A stretch of 64,000 bases of DNA from an uncultured Bacteroidaceae bacterium (GCA_944320785.1 CALUIR010000004.1:25330-89329), one strand, 5' to 3'; shown: positions 19,200-28,321, counted from the stretch's first letter. The notes: generated from the letters alone by a model not told the origin. Program-made: numbers and translations.

Positions 19200-21008
19200 A
19201 TGGTTTATCATCATTTATCTGTCCTCATCCATCGCCAAGCTGAAAAGTACGGCAATCGCACAGCCTTGAGATACAAAAATTACGAAAGAGGCACATGGAT
19301 ATCTGTCAGCTGGACACAATTCTCAGAATATGTGAAATTCACAGCCAATGCCTTGGCAGAATCCGGAATAAAAGAACAGGAAAACATCGGGGTCTTCTCG
19401 CAGAACAAGCCGGAGTGCCTCTACGTGGACTTCGCGGCCTTTGCCATCCGGGCCGTCACCATCCCCCTGTACGCCACCAGTTCGCCTGACCAAGTGCGCT
19501 ACATGGTGAACGATGCCGGCATCCGCTACCTGTTCGTGGGCGAACAGTTCCAATACGATGCCGCCTTTGGCGTGTTAGGCGTGTGCAACAGCCTGCAACA
19601 ACTCATCATCTTCGACCGTTCCGTGCAATTAGACCCTCGCGACAAGACCTCCATCTACTTCGACGACTTCCTGAAGAAAGGAAGCAGGAAACAACATGAA
19701 GCCGCCATCCAAGAGAAAACAGCCCGCGCCAACGAAGACGACGTGGCCAACATCCTGTACACCTCCGGCACGACCGGCGAACCCAAAGGCGTGCTGCTGC
19801 ACCATTCCTGCTACCTGCAAGCCTTCAAGGCACACGACCTCCGCCTCACTTCCATGACGGACAAGGACGTGTCCATGAACTTCCTGCCCTTGGCACACAT
19901 ATTCGAACGGGCATGGACCTACTACTGCCTGCACAAAGGCGTATTGGTCTGCATCAACCTGCGCCCCACCGACATACAAACCTCCATCAAGGAAATACGC
20001 CCCACGCTGATGTGCAGCGTACCGCGCTTCTGGGAGAAAGTATATAGCGCCGTGCAGGAAAAAATCAGCCAAGCCACCGGCATCAAGAAAAAAATCATGC
20101 TCGACGCGCTCCGGGTGGGGAAAATGCACAACATCGACTGCATCAGCAAAGGAATAACCCCGCCGGCCGGCCTCCACCTCAAATACCTGCTCTACGAAAA
20201 GACGATTTACAGCCTGCTGAAGAAAACCATCGGCATCGAAAACGGCAACTTCTTCCCGACCGCCGGTGCAGCCGTCCCCGACAAAGTATGCGAATTCGTC
20301 CACTCCGTAGGCATCAACATGATTGTAGGCTACGGGCTGACCGAATCCACGGCCACCGTCTCCTGCACGTTGCCTGACCGCTACACCATCGGATCCGTAG
20401 GCTTCATCATGCCTGGCCTTGAAGTCCAGATAGGCGAAAACCACGAAATCCTTCTCCGGGGGAAAACCATCACAAAAGGATACTACAAGAAGATAGAAGC
20501 CACAACCGCCGCCATCGACAAGGACGGATGGTTCCACACCGGCGACGCCGGCTACATGAAAGGCGGCGAACTGTTCCTGACGGAACGCATCAAGGACCTG
20601 TTCAAGACCTCCAACGGCAAATACATCGCCCCGCAGGCCATCGAGTCCAGATTGGTCATCGACCGCTACATCGACCAAATCGCCATCATCGCCGACCAAC
20701 GCAAATTCGTCTCCGCGCTTATCGTGCCAGAATATGAATTAGTAGAAGAATACGCAAAGCAAAAAGGCATCAGCTACCGGGAACGGGAAGACCTTTTGCG
20801 GCATCCCAAAATCATCGCCCTCTTCAAAGCCCGCATCGACACCTTGCAACAATCCTTGGCCCACTACGAACAAATCAAGCGCTTCACCTTGCTGCCCCAT
20901 CCATTCAGCGTGGAAAAAGGAGAACTCACCAACACTTTGAAAATAAAGCGCGATGTCCTCAACAGGAATTTCGCCAATGAAATTGAAGCGATGTACAAAG
21001 AGCCGTAA
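19200..21008 (+). CDS. Long-chain fatty acid:CoA ligase (AMP-binding, FadD15-like)
   Basis: Adenylating enzyme that activates fatty acids as acyl-CoA via acyl-AMP. The AMP-binding loop ILYTSGTTGEPKGVLLHH is near residue 187, NFLPLAHIFERAW near residue 230, GYGLTESTATVSCTLP near residue 380, and DGWFHTGDAGYMKGGELFLTERIKDLFKTSNGKY-type C-terminal residues (kept in short form here) near residue 440. At 602 residues it belongs to the bacterial FadD15-type group. It is a single gene with its own promoter and with a terminator-like hairpin after it. A role in recycling exogenous or released fatty acids is likely. Confidence 0.92.
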   Translation: MVYHHLSVLIHRQAEKYGNRTALRYKNYERGTWISVSWTQFSEYVKFTANALAESGIKEQENIGVFSQNKPECLYVDFAAFAIRAVTIPLYATSSPDQVRYMVNDAGIRYLFVGEQFQYDAAFGVLGVCNSLQQLIIFDRSVQLDPRDKTSIYFDDFLKKGSRKQHEAAIQEKTARANEDDVANILYTSGTTGEPKGVLLHHSCYLQAFKAHDLRLTSMTDKDVSMNFLPLAHIFERAWTYYCLHKGVLVCINLRPTDIQTSIKEIRPTLMCSVPRFWEKVYSAVQEKISQATGIKKKIMLDALRVGKMHNIDCISKGITPPAGLHLKYLLYEKTIYSLLKKTIGIENGNFFPTAGAAVPDKVCEFVHSVGINMIVGYGLTESTATVSCTLPDRYTIGSVGFIMPGLEVQIGENHEILLRGKTITKGYYKKIEATTAAIDKDGWFHTGDAGYMKGGELFLTERIKDLFKTSNGKYIAPQAIESRLVIDRYIDQIAIIADQRKFVSALIVPEYELVEEYAKQKGISYREREDLLRHPKIIALFKARIDTLQQSLAHYEQIKRFTLLPHPFSVEKGELTNTLKIKRDVLNRNFANEIEAMYKEP

Positions 21009-21057
21009 CACGATTGTAACATAAAAAGACGTTATACGGCCCATTTAACAACTATTC

Positions 21058-21095
21058 AGCCGCCTTTCTTCCCATAAAAAAGGACGGCTTTTACT
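21058..21095 (+). terminator. Probable terminator after the acyl-CoA ligase gene
   Basis: AGCCGCCTTT at 21058-21067 pairs with AAAGGACGGCT (about 21079-21089) with one bulge, followed by TTTTA. It overlaps the promoter region of the pst operon. Confidence 0.55.
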
Positions 21096-21099
21096 TTTG
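21092..21099 (+). promoter_or_regulatory. Bacteroidota -7 element of the pst operon
   Basis: TACTTTTG matches TAnnTTTG exactly and ends 17 bases before the first pstS start. No phosphate-box repeat could be recognised with confidence. Confidence 0.6.
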
Positions 21100-21116
21100 C
21101 GCCATCAAAAACTGAA

Positions 21117-21944
21117 ATGGCGATGAACAAACTGAACGTTTTGCTCTTTTGCGCTTGCCTGTGGGCCACAACAGCCACGGCCCAACGGATAAAAGGAAGC
21201 GACACCGTATTACCATTAACCCAGAAATTAGCAGAAGCATACATTGCAAACCATCCCGGCGCATCCGTCACCGTCACCGGGGGAGGCTCTGGAGTAGGAT
21301 TGTCCGCCCTGAACGACCATACCACCGACATTGCCATGTCCTCAAGAAGCATCAGCTTCGGCGAGAAAATGAAACTGAAGCAAAAGAAAACCGAAGTAGA
21401 TGAAATCATCATCGCCTACGATGCTTTGGCCGTCATCGTGCATCCCTCCAACCCCGTCGATAAACTGACAAGGGAACAATTGGAAGGAATATTCCGGGGG
21501 AAAATCACCGATTGGGAAGAAGTGGGAGGCAACAAAGGAAAAATCGTAGTCTATGCACGCGAAACATCCTCCGGCACTTACGAATTCTTCAAAGAAAGCG
21601 TGCTGGAGAACAAGAACTACATGAGCAGCGTGCTTTCCATGCCGGCCACTGGCGCCGTCATCCAATCCGTGAAACAGACCAAAGGCGCCATCGGCTATGT
21701 GGGGCTTGCCTACCTGAACCCGCAAGTGAAGCCCATCAAGGTAGCTTACGGCAACACAGGATATTATGCCCCGACCGTGGAAAACAGCATCGAGAAAAAA
21801 TACCCCATCGTGCGTCCTTTATATTATTATTGCAACTCCTCAGACCGGGAAAAGGTGGAAGGATTCATTGATTTCATCCTGTCGCCTGCCGGGCAACAAA
21901 TCGTGCGCGAAAGCGGATACATCCCTGTAACAAACAACCCATAA
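21117..21944 (+). CDS. pstS: Periplasmic phosphate-binding protein PstS
   Basis: Solute-binding protein that delivers phosphate to the PstCAB transporter. A signal peptide (LNVLLFCACLWATTATAQ) is followed by RIKGSDTVLPLTQKL, the phosphate-site TGGGSGVGLSAL near residue 56, DIAMSSRSIS near residue 74 and ARETSSGTYEFF near residue 145. The C-terminal lobe ends LSPAGQQIVRESGYIPV. ATG codons lie at 21117 and 21123 and both leave an intact signal peptide. It is the first gene of pstSCAB-phoU, 11 bases before pstC. Confidence 0.95.
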   Translation: MAMNKLNVLLFCACLWATTATAQRIKGSDTVLPLTQKLAEAYIANHPGASVTVTGGGSGVGLSALNDHTTDIAMSSRSISFGEKMKLKQKKTEVDEIIIAYDALAVIVHPSNPVDKLTREQLEGIFRGKITDWEEVGGNKGKIVVYARETSSGTYEFFKESVLENKNYMSSVLSMPATGAVIQSVKQTKGAIGYVGLAYLNPQVKPIKVAYGNTGYYAPTVENSIEKKYPIVRPLYYYCNSSDREKVEGFIDFILSPAGQQIVRESGYIPVTNNP

Positions 21945-21955
21945 ACAATCCGGAC

Positions 21956-23140
21956 ATGAAAAAGATACTGGAACAATCCGTCAAATACCTGTTCACCGCA
22001 AGCGGGTTCATCACCAGCTTCATTATCCTGCTCATCATTTTCTTCCTGTTCAGCGAAGGAGCCGGGCTTTTCAGGAACCACATCATCGATGACGGGTATG
22101 TGGTGGCCCTGAACAAGAGCAATCCTGTCAACACATTGTCCGCCAATCAGATAAAAGAAATCTTTGACGAAGACATCACCAATTGGCAGGAAGCAGGCGG
22201 GGAAGACGAACCCATCCAAGTGTTCCGCCTGAGCGACCTGCTGTCCATCTATTCCGAAGAAGAATTAGGCAGCGAGTATGAGCATGCAGGAAGCAAGATA
22301 AAAGAAACCATCCTGCAAAACGAAGGCATCATCGCTTTCGTCCCCAAATCCCTTTTGACGGACACGGAAGGAATCAAAACCATGCCGGACCAAACCATTC
22401 CCGTCAAAGACGTGTTGGCCGGGACAGAATGGTTCCCCACCGCAACCCCGTCTCCGCTCTTCGGCATCCTCCCGCTTCTGGCAGGCACATTGTGGGTGAG
22501 CTTCTTCGCCATCCTCATCGCATTGCCATTCGGGTTGTGCGTATCCATCTACATGTCGGAGATAGCCAGCGAAAAAGTGCGCAATGTCCTGAAGCCGGTC
22601 ATCGAACTGCTGAACGGAATCCCGTCTGTCGTGTACGGGTTCTTTGGCTTGATTGTCATTGTGCCGTTCCTCCAGCAACTGTTCAACCTGCCGGTCGGCG
22701 AATCCGGTTTGGCCGGAAGCCTCGTGCTGGCCATCATGGCATTGCCCACCATTGTGACGGTAGCCGAAGATGCCATGCGCAATTGCCCCCGAAGCATGCG
22801 TGAAGCCAGCTTGGCCTTAGGAGCCAACAAATGGCAGACGATTTACAAAGTCGTCATTCCTTATTCCATATCCGGCATCACATCCGGCATCGTGTTGGGC
22901 ATCGGGCGCGCAGTGGGCGAAACAATGGCCGTGCTGATGGTCACAGGAAACGCGGCCGTCATGCCCACCTCCATCTTGGAACCGCTCCGAACCATCCCGG
23001 CAACCATCGCCGCAGAATTAGGCGAAGCGCCCACCGGCGAAGCGCACTACCAATCACTGTTCCTGCTGGGTGTCATCTTGTTCTTCATCACCCTGTTCAT
23101 TAATCTCAGCGTAGAATACATTTCATCCCGTAAAAGATAA
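21956..23140 (+). CDS. pstC: Phosphate ABC transporter permease PstC with an inserted PstS-like lobe
   Basis: Inner-membrane permease. A first membrane segment (FITSFIILLIIFFLFSEGAGLF, residues 19-40) is followed by a periplasmic insert of about 110 residues, and then by the normal permease core from about residue 165 (LLAGTLWVSFFAILIALPFG), including ELLNGIPSVVYGFFGL near 218 and the EAA-type loop MREASLALGANKWQT near 280. The insert carries SNPVNTLSANQIKEIF and ITNWQEAGG, which align with SNPVDKLTREQLEGIF and ITDWEEVGG of the neighbouring PstS. The 394-residue length therefore exceeds that of E. coli PstC. Confidence 0.93.
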   Translation: MKKILEQSVKYLFTASGFITSFIILLIIFFLFSEGAGLFRNHIIDDGYVVALNKSNPVNTLSANQIKEIFDEDITNWQEAGGEDEPIQVFRLSDLLSIYSEEELGSEYEHAGSKIKETILQNEGIIAFVPKSLLTDTEGIKTMPDQTIPVKDVLAGTEWFPTATPSPLFGILPLLAGTLWVSFFAILIALPFGLCVSIYMSEIASEKVRNVLKPVIELLNGIPSVVYGFFGLIVIVPFLQQLFNLPVGESGLAGSLVLAIMALPTIVTVAEDAMRNCPRSMREASLALGANKWQTIYKVVIPYSISGITSGIVLGIGRAVGETMAVLMVTGNAAVMPTSILEPLRTIPATIAAELGEAPTGEAHYQSLFLLGVILFFITLFINLSVEYISSRKR

Positions 23141-23143
23141 GCT

Positions 23144-24031
23144 ATGTCCACATTGTCATTCCCTGAAAACAACAGCCGCCGCAAGACGCTGAACCAGAAA
23201 ATTGCTTTCGCCTGCTGCTTCGCGTTGAGCCTGTGCGTCGTCTTGGTGCTTGCCAGCATCCTGCTGTTCATCATCATCAAAGGCATCCGGGTCATCAACT
23301 GGGACTTCATCACCCAGGCTCCTGCCGATGGCATGACGGGCGGCGGCATCTTTCCTGCCATCATCGGCACCCTGTGCCTGATGGCCGGGAGCGCCATTGT
23401 TTCGTTCCCTGTCGGCATCATGAGCGGCATTTACATGAATGAATACGCCACAAACGGGAAACTGGTACGGTTCATCCGCATGATGACCAACAACCTGTCC
23501 GGCATCCCTTCCATCGTGTTCGGCCTGTTCGGCATGGCCATTTTCGTCAACTACCTGGATTTCGGCGACAGCATCATTGCCGGCTCCCTGACACTCGGCC
23601 TTTTGTCGCTGCCGGTCATCATCCGGACCACAGAAGAAGCCCTGAAAGACATTCCCGACAGCATGCGTGAAGGCAGCCGGGCATTGGGCGCCACGCAACT
23701 GCAAACCATCTGGAACGTCATCCTCCCCATGGCTGTGCCCCGCGTCATCACGGGATTGATTCTCTCCATGGGGCGTGTGTCGGGAGAAACAGCCCCCATC
23801 CTTTTCACCTGCGCTGCCTATTTCCTGCCCCAACTGCCCAGCAGCATTTTCGACCAATGCATGGCGCTCCCCTACCACCTTTACGTATTGGCCACCAGCG
23901 GCACCGACCTGGAGAAGCAGCAACCCATCGCATACGGCACTGCACTGGTCCTCATCATCATCGTATTGATTATCAACCTGGCCGCCAACGGCATCCGGAA
24001 ATATTTCGCCAACAAAGTAAAAACAAACTAA
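23144..24031 (+). CDS. pstA: Phosphate ABC transporter permease PstA
   Basis: Second membrane subunit of the high-affinity phosphate transporter. It has an N-terminal membrane segment, [17 protein letters not shown] near residue 62, [19 protein letters not shown] near residue 112 and the ATPase-contact loop [17 protein letters not shown] near residue 176, with [18 protein letters not shown] near residue 208. Length 295 is normal and no insert like that of PstC is present. It lies 3 bases after pstC and 7 before pstB. Confidence 0.95.
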   Translation: MSTLSFPENNSRRKTLNQKIAFACCFALSLCVVLVLASILLFIIIKGIRVINWDFITQAPADGMTGGGIFPAIIGTLCLMAGSAIVSFPVGIMSGIYMNEYATNGKLVRFIRMMTNNLSGIPSIVFGLFGMAIFVNYLDFGDSIIAGSLTLGLLSLPVIIRTTEEALKDIPDSMREGSRALGATQLQTIWNVILPMAVPRVITGLILSMGRVSGETAPILFTCAAYFLPQLPSSIFDQCMALPYHLYVLATSGTDLEKQQPIAYGTALVLIIIVLIINLAANGIRKYFANKVKTN

Positions 24032-24038
24032 AAACGAT

Positions 24039-24791
24039 ATGGAAATCATAAAAGCCCAGCACGTAAATTTCTATTATGGGAGCTTCCACGCCCTGAAAGA
24101 CATCTCGATGGAGATAGAGGAAAAATCCGTAGTGGCCTTCATCGGGCCGTCAGGATGCGGGAAATCCACCTTCCTCCGCCTGTTCAACAGAATGAACGAC
24201 TTGATTCCCAAAACCCGTCTGGAAGGGCAAATCCTCATCAACGGGCAGGACATTTACGGGAAAAACATCCAAGTGGACCAATTAAGGAAAGAGGTCGGCA
24301 TGGTGTTCCAACGCCCCAACCCTTTCCCGAAAAGCATCTACGAGAACGTGGCATACGGGCTGAAAGTGAACGGCATCAAGAACCAGGATGTCATAGAGGA
24401 ACGTGTGGTGGAGTCATTGAAAGGCGCCGCCCTTTGGGATGAAGTGAAGGACAAACTGAAGAAATCGGCCTACGCGCTCTCCGGCGGACAACAGCAACGC
24501 CTCTGCATTGCACGCGCCATGGCGGTGTCCCCGCAAATCCTGTTGATGGACGAGCCTGCATCCGCCTTGGATCCCATCTCCACGGCAAAGATAGAAGAAC
24601 TGATCCGCGAGCTGAAAAAACAGGTCACCATCGTCATCGTCACCCACAACATGCAGCAAGCATCGCGCGTCAGCGACAAGACCGCTTTCTTCTACATGGG
24701 CGAAATGGTGGAATACGGGCGCACGAAAGACATCTTCACCAACCCGGAAAAAGAAGCCACGCAGAATTACATCACCGGGCGTTTCGGATAA
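24039..24791 (+). CDS. pstB: Phosphate ABC transporter ATPase PstB
   Basis: Cytoplasmic ATPase that powers PstCA. Walker A is [12 protein letters not shown] near residue 33, the Q-loop is [18 protein letters not shown], the signature is [15 protein letters not shown] near residue 148, Walker B is [13 protein letters not shown] near residue 168 and the switch His is in IVTHNMQQ. The 250-residue length and PNPFP motif are specific for PstB. Confidence 0.97.
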   Translation: MEIIKAQHVNFYYGSFHALKDISMEIEEKSVVAFIGPSGCGKSTFLRLFNRMNDLIPKTRLEGQILINGQDIYGKNIQVDQLRKEVGMVFQRPNPFPKSIYENVAYGLKVNGIKNQDVIEERVVESLKGAALWDEVKDKLKKSAYALSGGQQQRLCIARAMAVSPQILLMDEPASALDPISTAKIEELIRELKKQVTIVIVTHNMQQASRVSDKTAFFYMGEMVEYGRTKDIFTNPEKEATQNYITGRFG

Positions 24792-24817
24792 CCCTTGGCA
24801 TCATAAAAACTAACGAT

Positions 24818-25510
24818 ATGGTAAAATTCATCGAAACTGAACTCGAACAACTCAACAAAGAGATTGACGAAATGTGGGTATTGGTGTACTCGCAACTGGA
24901 AAACACCCGCGAAGCCGTGCTGACTTCCAACAAAGGATTGGCGCAACAGGTCATCGTGCGGGAAAAACGCGTGAACGCCTTTGAACTGAAAATCGACAGC
25001 GATGTGGAAGACCTCATCGCCCTGTACAGCCCGGTGGCCATCGACTTGCGCTTTGTGCTGGCCATGTTCAAAATCAACACCGACCTGGAACGTTTGGGCG
25101 ACTTCGCCGAAGGCATCGCACGCTATGTCGTCAACAAGGAAGATTCCATCCCCCTCGATGCAGACCTGCTGAAGGAGCTGCAATTGGAACGGATGTTCGA
25201 CGAGGTGCTGGCCATGCTCTCCACCGCACGCGAGGCCCTGCGCCAGGAAAACATCGACCTCACGGCACAGGTGTTCGAGAAAGACAACATCTTGGACGAA
25301 CTGAACCACAACTCGACAAGCATACTCACGGAGTACGCCAAAAACAACACCGAACAGATATCCCAATGCTTCAGCCTGTCGTCCATCTTCCGGAAACTGG
25401 AACGTGCAGGCGACCATATCACCAACATTGCGGAGGAAACCGTGTTCTACTTCAACGCCAAGATACTGAAACACAACCATAAGGCACTGATGGACGACAT
25501 GATTTCATGA
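24818..25510 (+). CDS. phoU: PhoU phosphate signalling regulator
   Basis: Two tandem three-helix bundles that bind metal at the E/DxxxD motifs. The first bundle has FKINTDLERLGDFAEGIARY near residue 88 and the second FRKLERAGDHITNIAEETVF near residue 192. PhoU couples transporter state to phosphate sensing and limits uptake. It is the last gene of the pst operon and is followed by a very stable hairpin. Confidence 0.93.
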   Translation: MVKFIETELEQLNKEIDEMWVLVYSQLENTREAVLTSNKGLAQQVIVREKRVNAFELKIDSDVEDLIALYSPVAIDLRFVLAMFKINTDLERLGDFAEGIARYVVNKEDSIPLDADLLKELQLERMFDEVLAMLSTAREALRQENIDLTAQVFEKDNILDELNHNSTSILTEYAKNNTEQISQCFSLSSIFRKLERAGDHITNIAEETVFYFNAKILKHNHKALMDDMIS

Positions 25511-25540
25511 CACGGCTGGAAAGAACTGCCCCATAAATGA

Positions 25541-25571
25541 GAAGGGCCGGCATGGTTGATGCCGGCCCTTC
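25541..25571 (+). terminator. Strong hairpin after phoU
   Basis: GAAGGGCCGGCAT (25541-25553) and its perfect complement (25559-25571) form a 13-pair stem with a 5-base loop. No U-tract follows on the plus strand, so it may act on both convergent transcripts or protect RNA ends. Confidence 0.65.
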
Positions 25572-25590
25572 CCGCTTTCCGCCTGCGCCG

Positions 25591-26423
25591 CTATTTGCAA
25601 AGCGCCTGGGCCAAGTCGCCCAGTCCAGCTCCCCCGGGCAGGCCGGGATAAGCCTCCTTCATGGCATCCACGAAAGCCTGCGCCGTTTGGCTGGACGCCA
25701 ACACTTCCTTCATCTTCGTCAAATAAGCGATTTTAAACTCCACCGCATCGCGCTTTCCGCCCCGCCATGCCCGCCAATGAACAGCACGGCACCTGAATCC
25801 AACGAACGCCCGGCCTCAACGATTTCGGCCTCAATGGCAGCCGGGGAGGAAACCTGCAAGTGGCTCATATGCGCCTTTGCCGGCACCCAGTGCGTATAAT
25901 ACGCTTTCCCGCCTATCAAGATGCTGGCGGCAGGGAAATCAGAAGCTGCCCCGTGGCGGAACTCAAACGTCACGCCGGCCCATGCCTGCATCGCGCCGAA
26001 CGGCACTTCAGAGACAGCGCCCGTTGGCATCTCCGTCAAGGCATCACCGAATGCCTGCGCAAAGCCTGCCATCATGCCGCCATAAATTTCCCCTTTGGTG
26101 AACTCCGGCATGCCTTCTGCCATCACCACCTCATGGTTGCCCGTTCCGCCCACATGGTAGTCCGTGATGCGTTTCTCCACAGGCTTCTCCAACCGGGAAA
26201 GATAAGCGTCAAACTCCGCCACATTGTCCTTGAACAACGGCTGCTCCATCGTCACAAGGGCATCCTTGCCCTCAATGATGTAGCTCGCGTCACCCAACGC
26301 ATCGTGGGTGTAATACACATGAAGCTTGAAATTGCCGAGGTCATGCACCTCGAAACGCCCTTTTGTCTGTGCCATAACTGTAATGGTTAAAAAATTAAAC
26401 AAAATGAAAATTGCCTTTTTCAT
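25591..26423 (-). pseudogene. Secreted metallo-beta-lactamase-fold-like protein, disrupted by a frameshift
   Basis: The frame starts at 26423 with a signal peptide (KKAIFILFNFLTITVMAQ) and reads 234 residues to an early stop at 25719. MBL-like features are TDYHVGGTGNH near residue 88 and FIGGHGG near residue 215. Directly after GHGG, the next frame continues as GKRDAVEFKIAYLTKMKEVL and runs on to LGDLAQALCK, stopping at 25591. This looks like the missing C-terminal helix region, in which GHG is typically followed by such a helix. One missing G near 25758-25768, in a GC-rich run, explains the break. The His-x-His-x-Asp-His metal motif is incomplete, so activity is doubtful anyway. It is divergent from a HxlR regulator. 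Confidence 0.75.
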
Positions 26424-26502
26424 GACTGCTGGTTTTAAATGAATAAATAATCATACATACAAATGTTCACTCTCCAAAAGGAACTCTGTCTCTTTTGTGC
26501 TG

Positions 26503-26510
26503 CAAAATTA
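26503..26510 (-). promoter_or_regulatory. Bacteroidota -7 element of the disrupted MBL-like gene
   Basis: Minus-strand TAATTTTG, an exact TAnnTTTG match, lies about 80 bases before the ATG at 26423. The leader is longer than for other genes here. Confidence 0.5.
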
Positions 26511-26620
26511 AGGGGAGGATTTTAATCCCGCAAGAAGGCACTTGCCCGTCAGCTACTTACGCGCAAGTAACAATTGTTGCATATAAGCGGATTACAGATG
26601 AATATTTTTTGAAAAAAATT

Positions 26621-26656
26621 TTTGTTTGCTATTCAAAAGATATTTGATTACCTTTG
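26621..26656 (+). promoter_or_regulatory. Full Bacteroidota promoter of the hxlR-type gene
   Basis: TTTG copies at 26621-26628 (-33) and TACCTTTG at 26649-26656 (-7) are spaced by 20 bases. Transcription should begin near 26663, which favours the ATG at 26684 over the one at 26672. Confidence 0.7.
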
Positions 26657-26683
26657 TAGCCTAATGTTGGAATGCAACTTATT

Positions 26684-27064
26684 ATGGAAAGGACAAGGAT
26701 AGAAAACACGGTGTTCCCGGACTGCCCGATACGGAACATCCTGGCAAGGCTCTGTGACAAATGGTCGCTCTTGGTCATCTACACGATGGAGAAAGCCGGC
26801 AAAGCGCCCATGCGGTTCAAGGAATTGCAACGCGGAATCCCCGACATCTCGCAGAAGATGCTGACAGTGACGTTGCGGACACTGGAAGAAGACGGCTACG
26901 TCACCCGCACTATCTACCCCGAAGTGCCGCCAAGGGTGGAATATGCATTGACCACACGGGCATATTCCCTGCTTCCCCACGTCAACGCCTTGATAAAATG
27001 GGCATCGGAAAACAAGGACGGCATCATGAAAGACCGAAAAAAAGCGGCGCGGAGGAATGCCTGA
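26684..27064 (+). CDS. HxlR family transcriptional regulator
   Basis: Winged-helix DNA-binding protein of about 127 residues. The family start is visible as FPDCPIRNILARLCDKWSLL, with the conserved Cys that in some relatives senses electrophiles or oxidants. It continues with MRFKELQRGIPDISQKML (recognition helix) and LEEDGYVTRTIYPEVPPRVEY (wing). It is divergent from the frameshifted MBL-like gene at 26423, which it probably regulates or once regulated. The start at 26684 is chosen from promoter position. Confidence 0.9.
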   Translation: MERTRIENTVFPDCPIRNILARLCDKWSLLVIYTMEKAGKAPMRFKELQRGIPDISQKMLTVTLRTLEEDGYVTRTIYPEVPPRVEYALTTRAYSLLPHVNALIKWASENKDGIMKDRKKAARRNA

Positions 27065-27084
27065 ATCCCTCAAAGACTTTCCTT

Positions 27085-27313
27085 GGGCAATCTCCGGCTT
27101 TAGGGAAAAAACCCAAGCTTTACAGGAAAAGATGGCACATTCTTCCCATACAATCCGCCGCGCCTCACAGAAGATTTCCCTTACGATTAGTAATCGTCAT
27201 GCATTACGATTAGTAATCGTCACGCCATACGATTAGTAATCGTCCAAGCAAAAGTTCAGGAACATTTTGAAAAAGTTCTTAGAACATTTCGCAAAACCTC
27301 ATAGAACTTTTCC
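27085..27313. repeat. Composite tandem array of 22-23 base palindromic units
   Basis: Three identical palindromes ACGATTAGTAATCGT lie at 27183-27197, 27206-27220 and 27229-27243, an exact 23-base period. They run directly into three 22-base units beginning 27248, 27270 and 27292, whose cores AGTTCAGGAAC, AGTTCTTAGAAC and CTCATAGAACT are again palindromic. A weaker periodic section with CTTT...GGGAAAAAACCC precedes them from about 27085. The array fills the gap between the convergent hxlR-type and EamA genes and ends 24 bases before the EamA stop. Confidence 0.8.
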
Positions 27314-27336
27314 GGAATCGCTCCAATGATTTCGCC

Positions 27337-28260
27337 TCACCGCCGCCTCAACCGGGGAAAAAGTTTGCGGAAACGCACCATATAGGACGTGATGCTGCCC
27401 CCGGCAATCACGAAGGTCACCGCCGCGATAATCAGCACAAGGCCGAAACTTTCGCGCACCGTCAGCGACTCCCCGAAAACCGTGATGCCGATGACAATGG
27501 CCGTCAACGGTTCCAATGCCCCAAGAATCGCCGTGGGGGTAGAACCGATGCACTGGATGGCGCTCGTGGTGCAAAGGAAAGATATGGCAGTGGGGAAAAC
27601 GGCCAAAGCAACCAGATTGCCCCACAAATACCAAGAACCGGGCGTAGAAACGCTGTCCGCAAGGCACAACCTCACGACAAACAACGTCAACCCGAAAAGG
27701 AGGACATAAAAGGTCACGGCCAAAGTCGCCATGTTCTTCAGCGAGGCTTGGTTGACGCCCACAATGTACACCGCATACGACAAGGCAGAAAGGAACACCA
27801 GGATGACACCCGTGGCACTGAGCGTAGTGCCGCCCTCGCCATTGTAAAGGAGCCCGATGCCCAGCACGGCCAAAAAGATGCAGGCCACCGTCTGCACCGA
27901 CAGCCTCTCCCTGAAAAACAAAGCCATGATGACTGCCACAAGAATGGGGTAAACAAACAACAACGTGGAAGCGATGCCTGCCTCCATGTAATTATAGCTT
28001 GCAAACAAAGTGAGGGAAGACAACGCCACCAGCAACCCCATCCCCGCCAACGGAAGGACGGACTTCCGCTCCACACGGAAGCTGCGGCCGCGCACCCTTA
28101 TCATCATCCCCAATAACGGAATGGCAAACAAATACCTGAAAAACAGCACCGAATCCGGATCCATCCCCTCTTTGTAAAGAGGAAGGGCGAACAATGGATT
28201 CATGCCGTAAGTGGCGGCTGCTACCGCCCCCAAGAGATAACCTTTTGCTTTTACGTTCAT
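27337..28260 (-). CDS. EamA/DMT family transporter
   Basis: Ten-segment membrane protein of the drug/metabolite transporter superfamily, made of two EamA repeats. The first begins GYLLGAVAAATYGMNPLFALPL, and the second begins GVILVFLSALSYAVYIVGVNQ near residue 155, with AILGALEPLTAIVIGITVFGE near residue 243. The substrate is unknown; relatives export amino acids, nucleosides or other metabolites. A -7 element lies at 28288-28281. It sits 61 bases downstream of aroK on the same strand but has its own promoter. Confidence 0.88.
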   Translation of the reverse strand: MNVKAKGYLLGAVAAATYGMNPLFALPLYKEGMDPDSVLFFRYLFAIPLLGMMIRVRGRSFRVERKSVLPLAGMGLLVALSSLTLFASYNYMEAGIASTLLFVYPILVAVIMALFFRERLSVQTVACIFLAVLGIGLLYNGEGGTTLSATGVILVFLSALSYAVYIVGVNQASLKNMATLAVTFYVLLFGLTLFVVRLCLADSVSTPGSWYLWGNLVALAVFPTAISFLCTTSAIQCIGSTPTAILGALEPLTAIVIGITVFGESLTVRESFGLVLIIAAVTFVIAGGSITSYMVRFRKLFPRLRRR

Positions 28261-28280
28261 CGCCTTGATTTTTTGCGGCG

Positions 28281-28288
28281 CAAAAGTA
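28281..28288 (-). promoter_or_regulatory. Bacteroidota -7 element of the EamA gene
   Basis: Minus-strand TACTTTTG, an exact TAnnTTTG match, lies 20 bases before the ATG at 28260. Confidence 0.6.
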
Positions 28289-28321
28289 ATATTTTAAAGG
28301 ACATGAAAAGAAAAACAAACC

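Noticed and set aside
18898-19269. Open frames in the 18.95-kb array (123 codons plus, 71 codons minus) with Leu-Arg-Met-type heptads
   Set aside because: The heptads come from the 21-base repeat unit read as codons. The frames overlap the promoter and start of the acyl-CoA ligase gene and have no plausible start signals.
19629-20699. A 356-codon minus-strand frame opposite the acyl-CoA ligase gene
   Set aside because: It is the mirror of a codon-biased gene with strong family motifs; Gly/Val/Asp-rich translation without known domains.
23156-24049. A 297-codon minus-strand frame opposite pstA
   Set aside because: It is antisense to a clear permease gene inside a compact operon and has His/Asp/Gln-rich composition without homology signs.
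27183-27243. Possible CRISPR array
   Set aside because: Repeats are 15 bases with 8-base spacers, far too short, and no cas genes are in the window.
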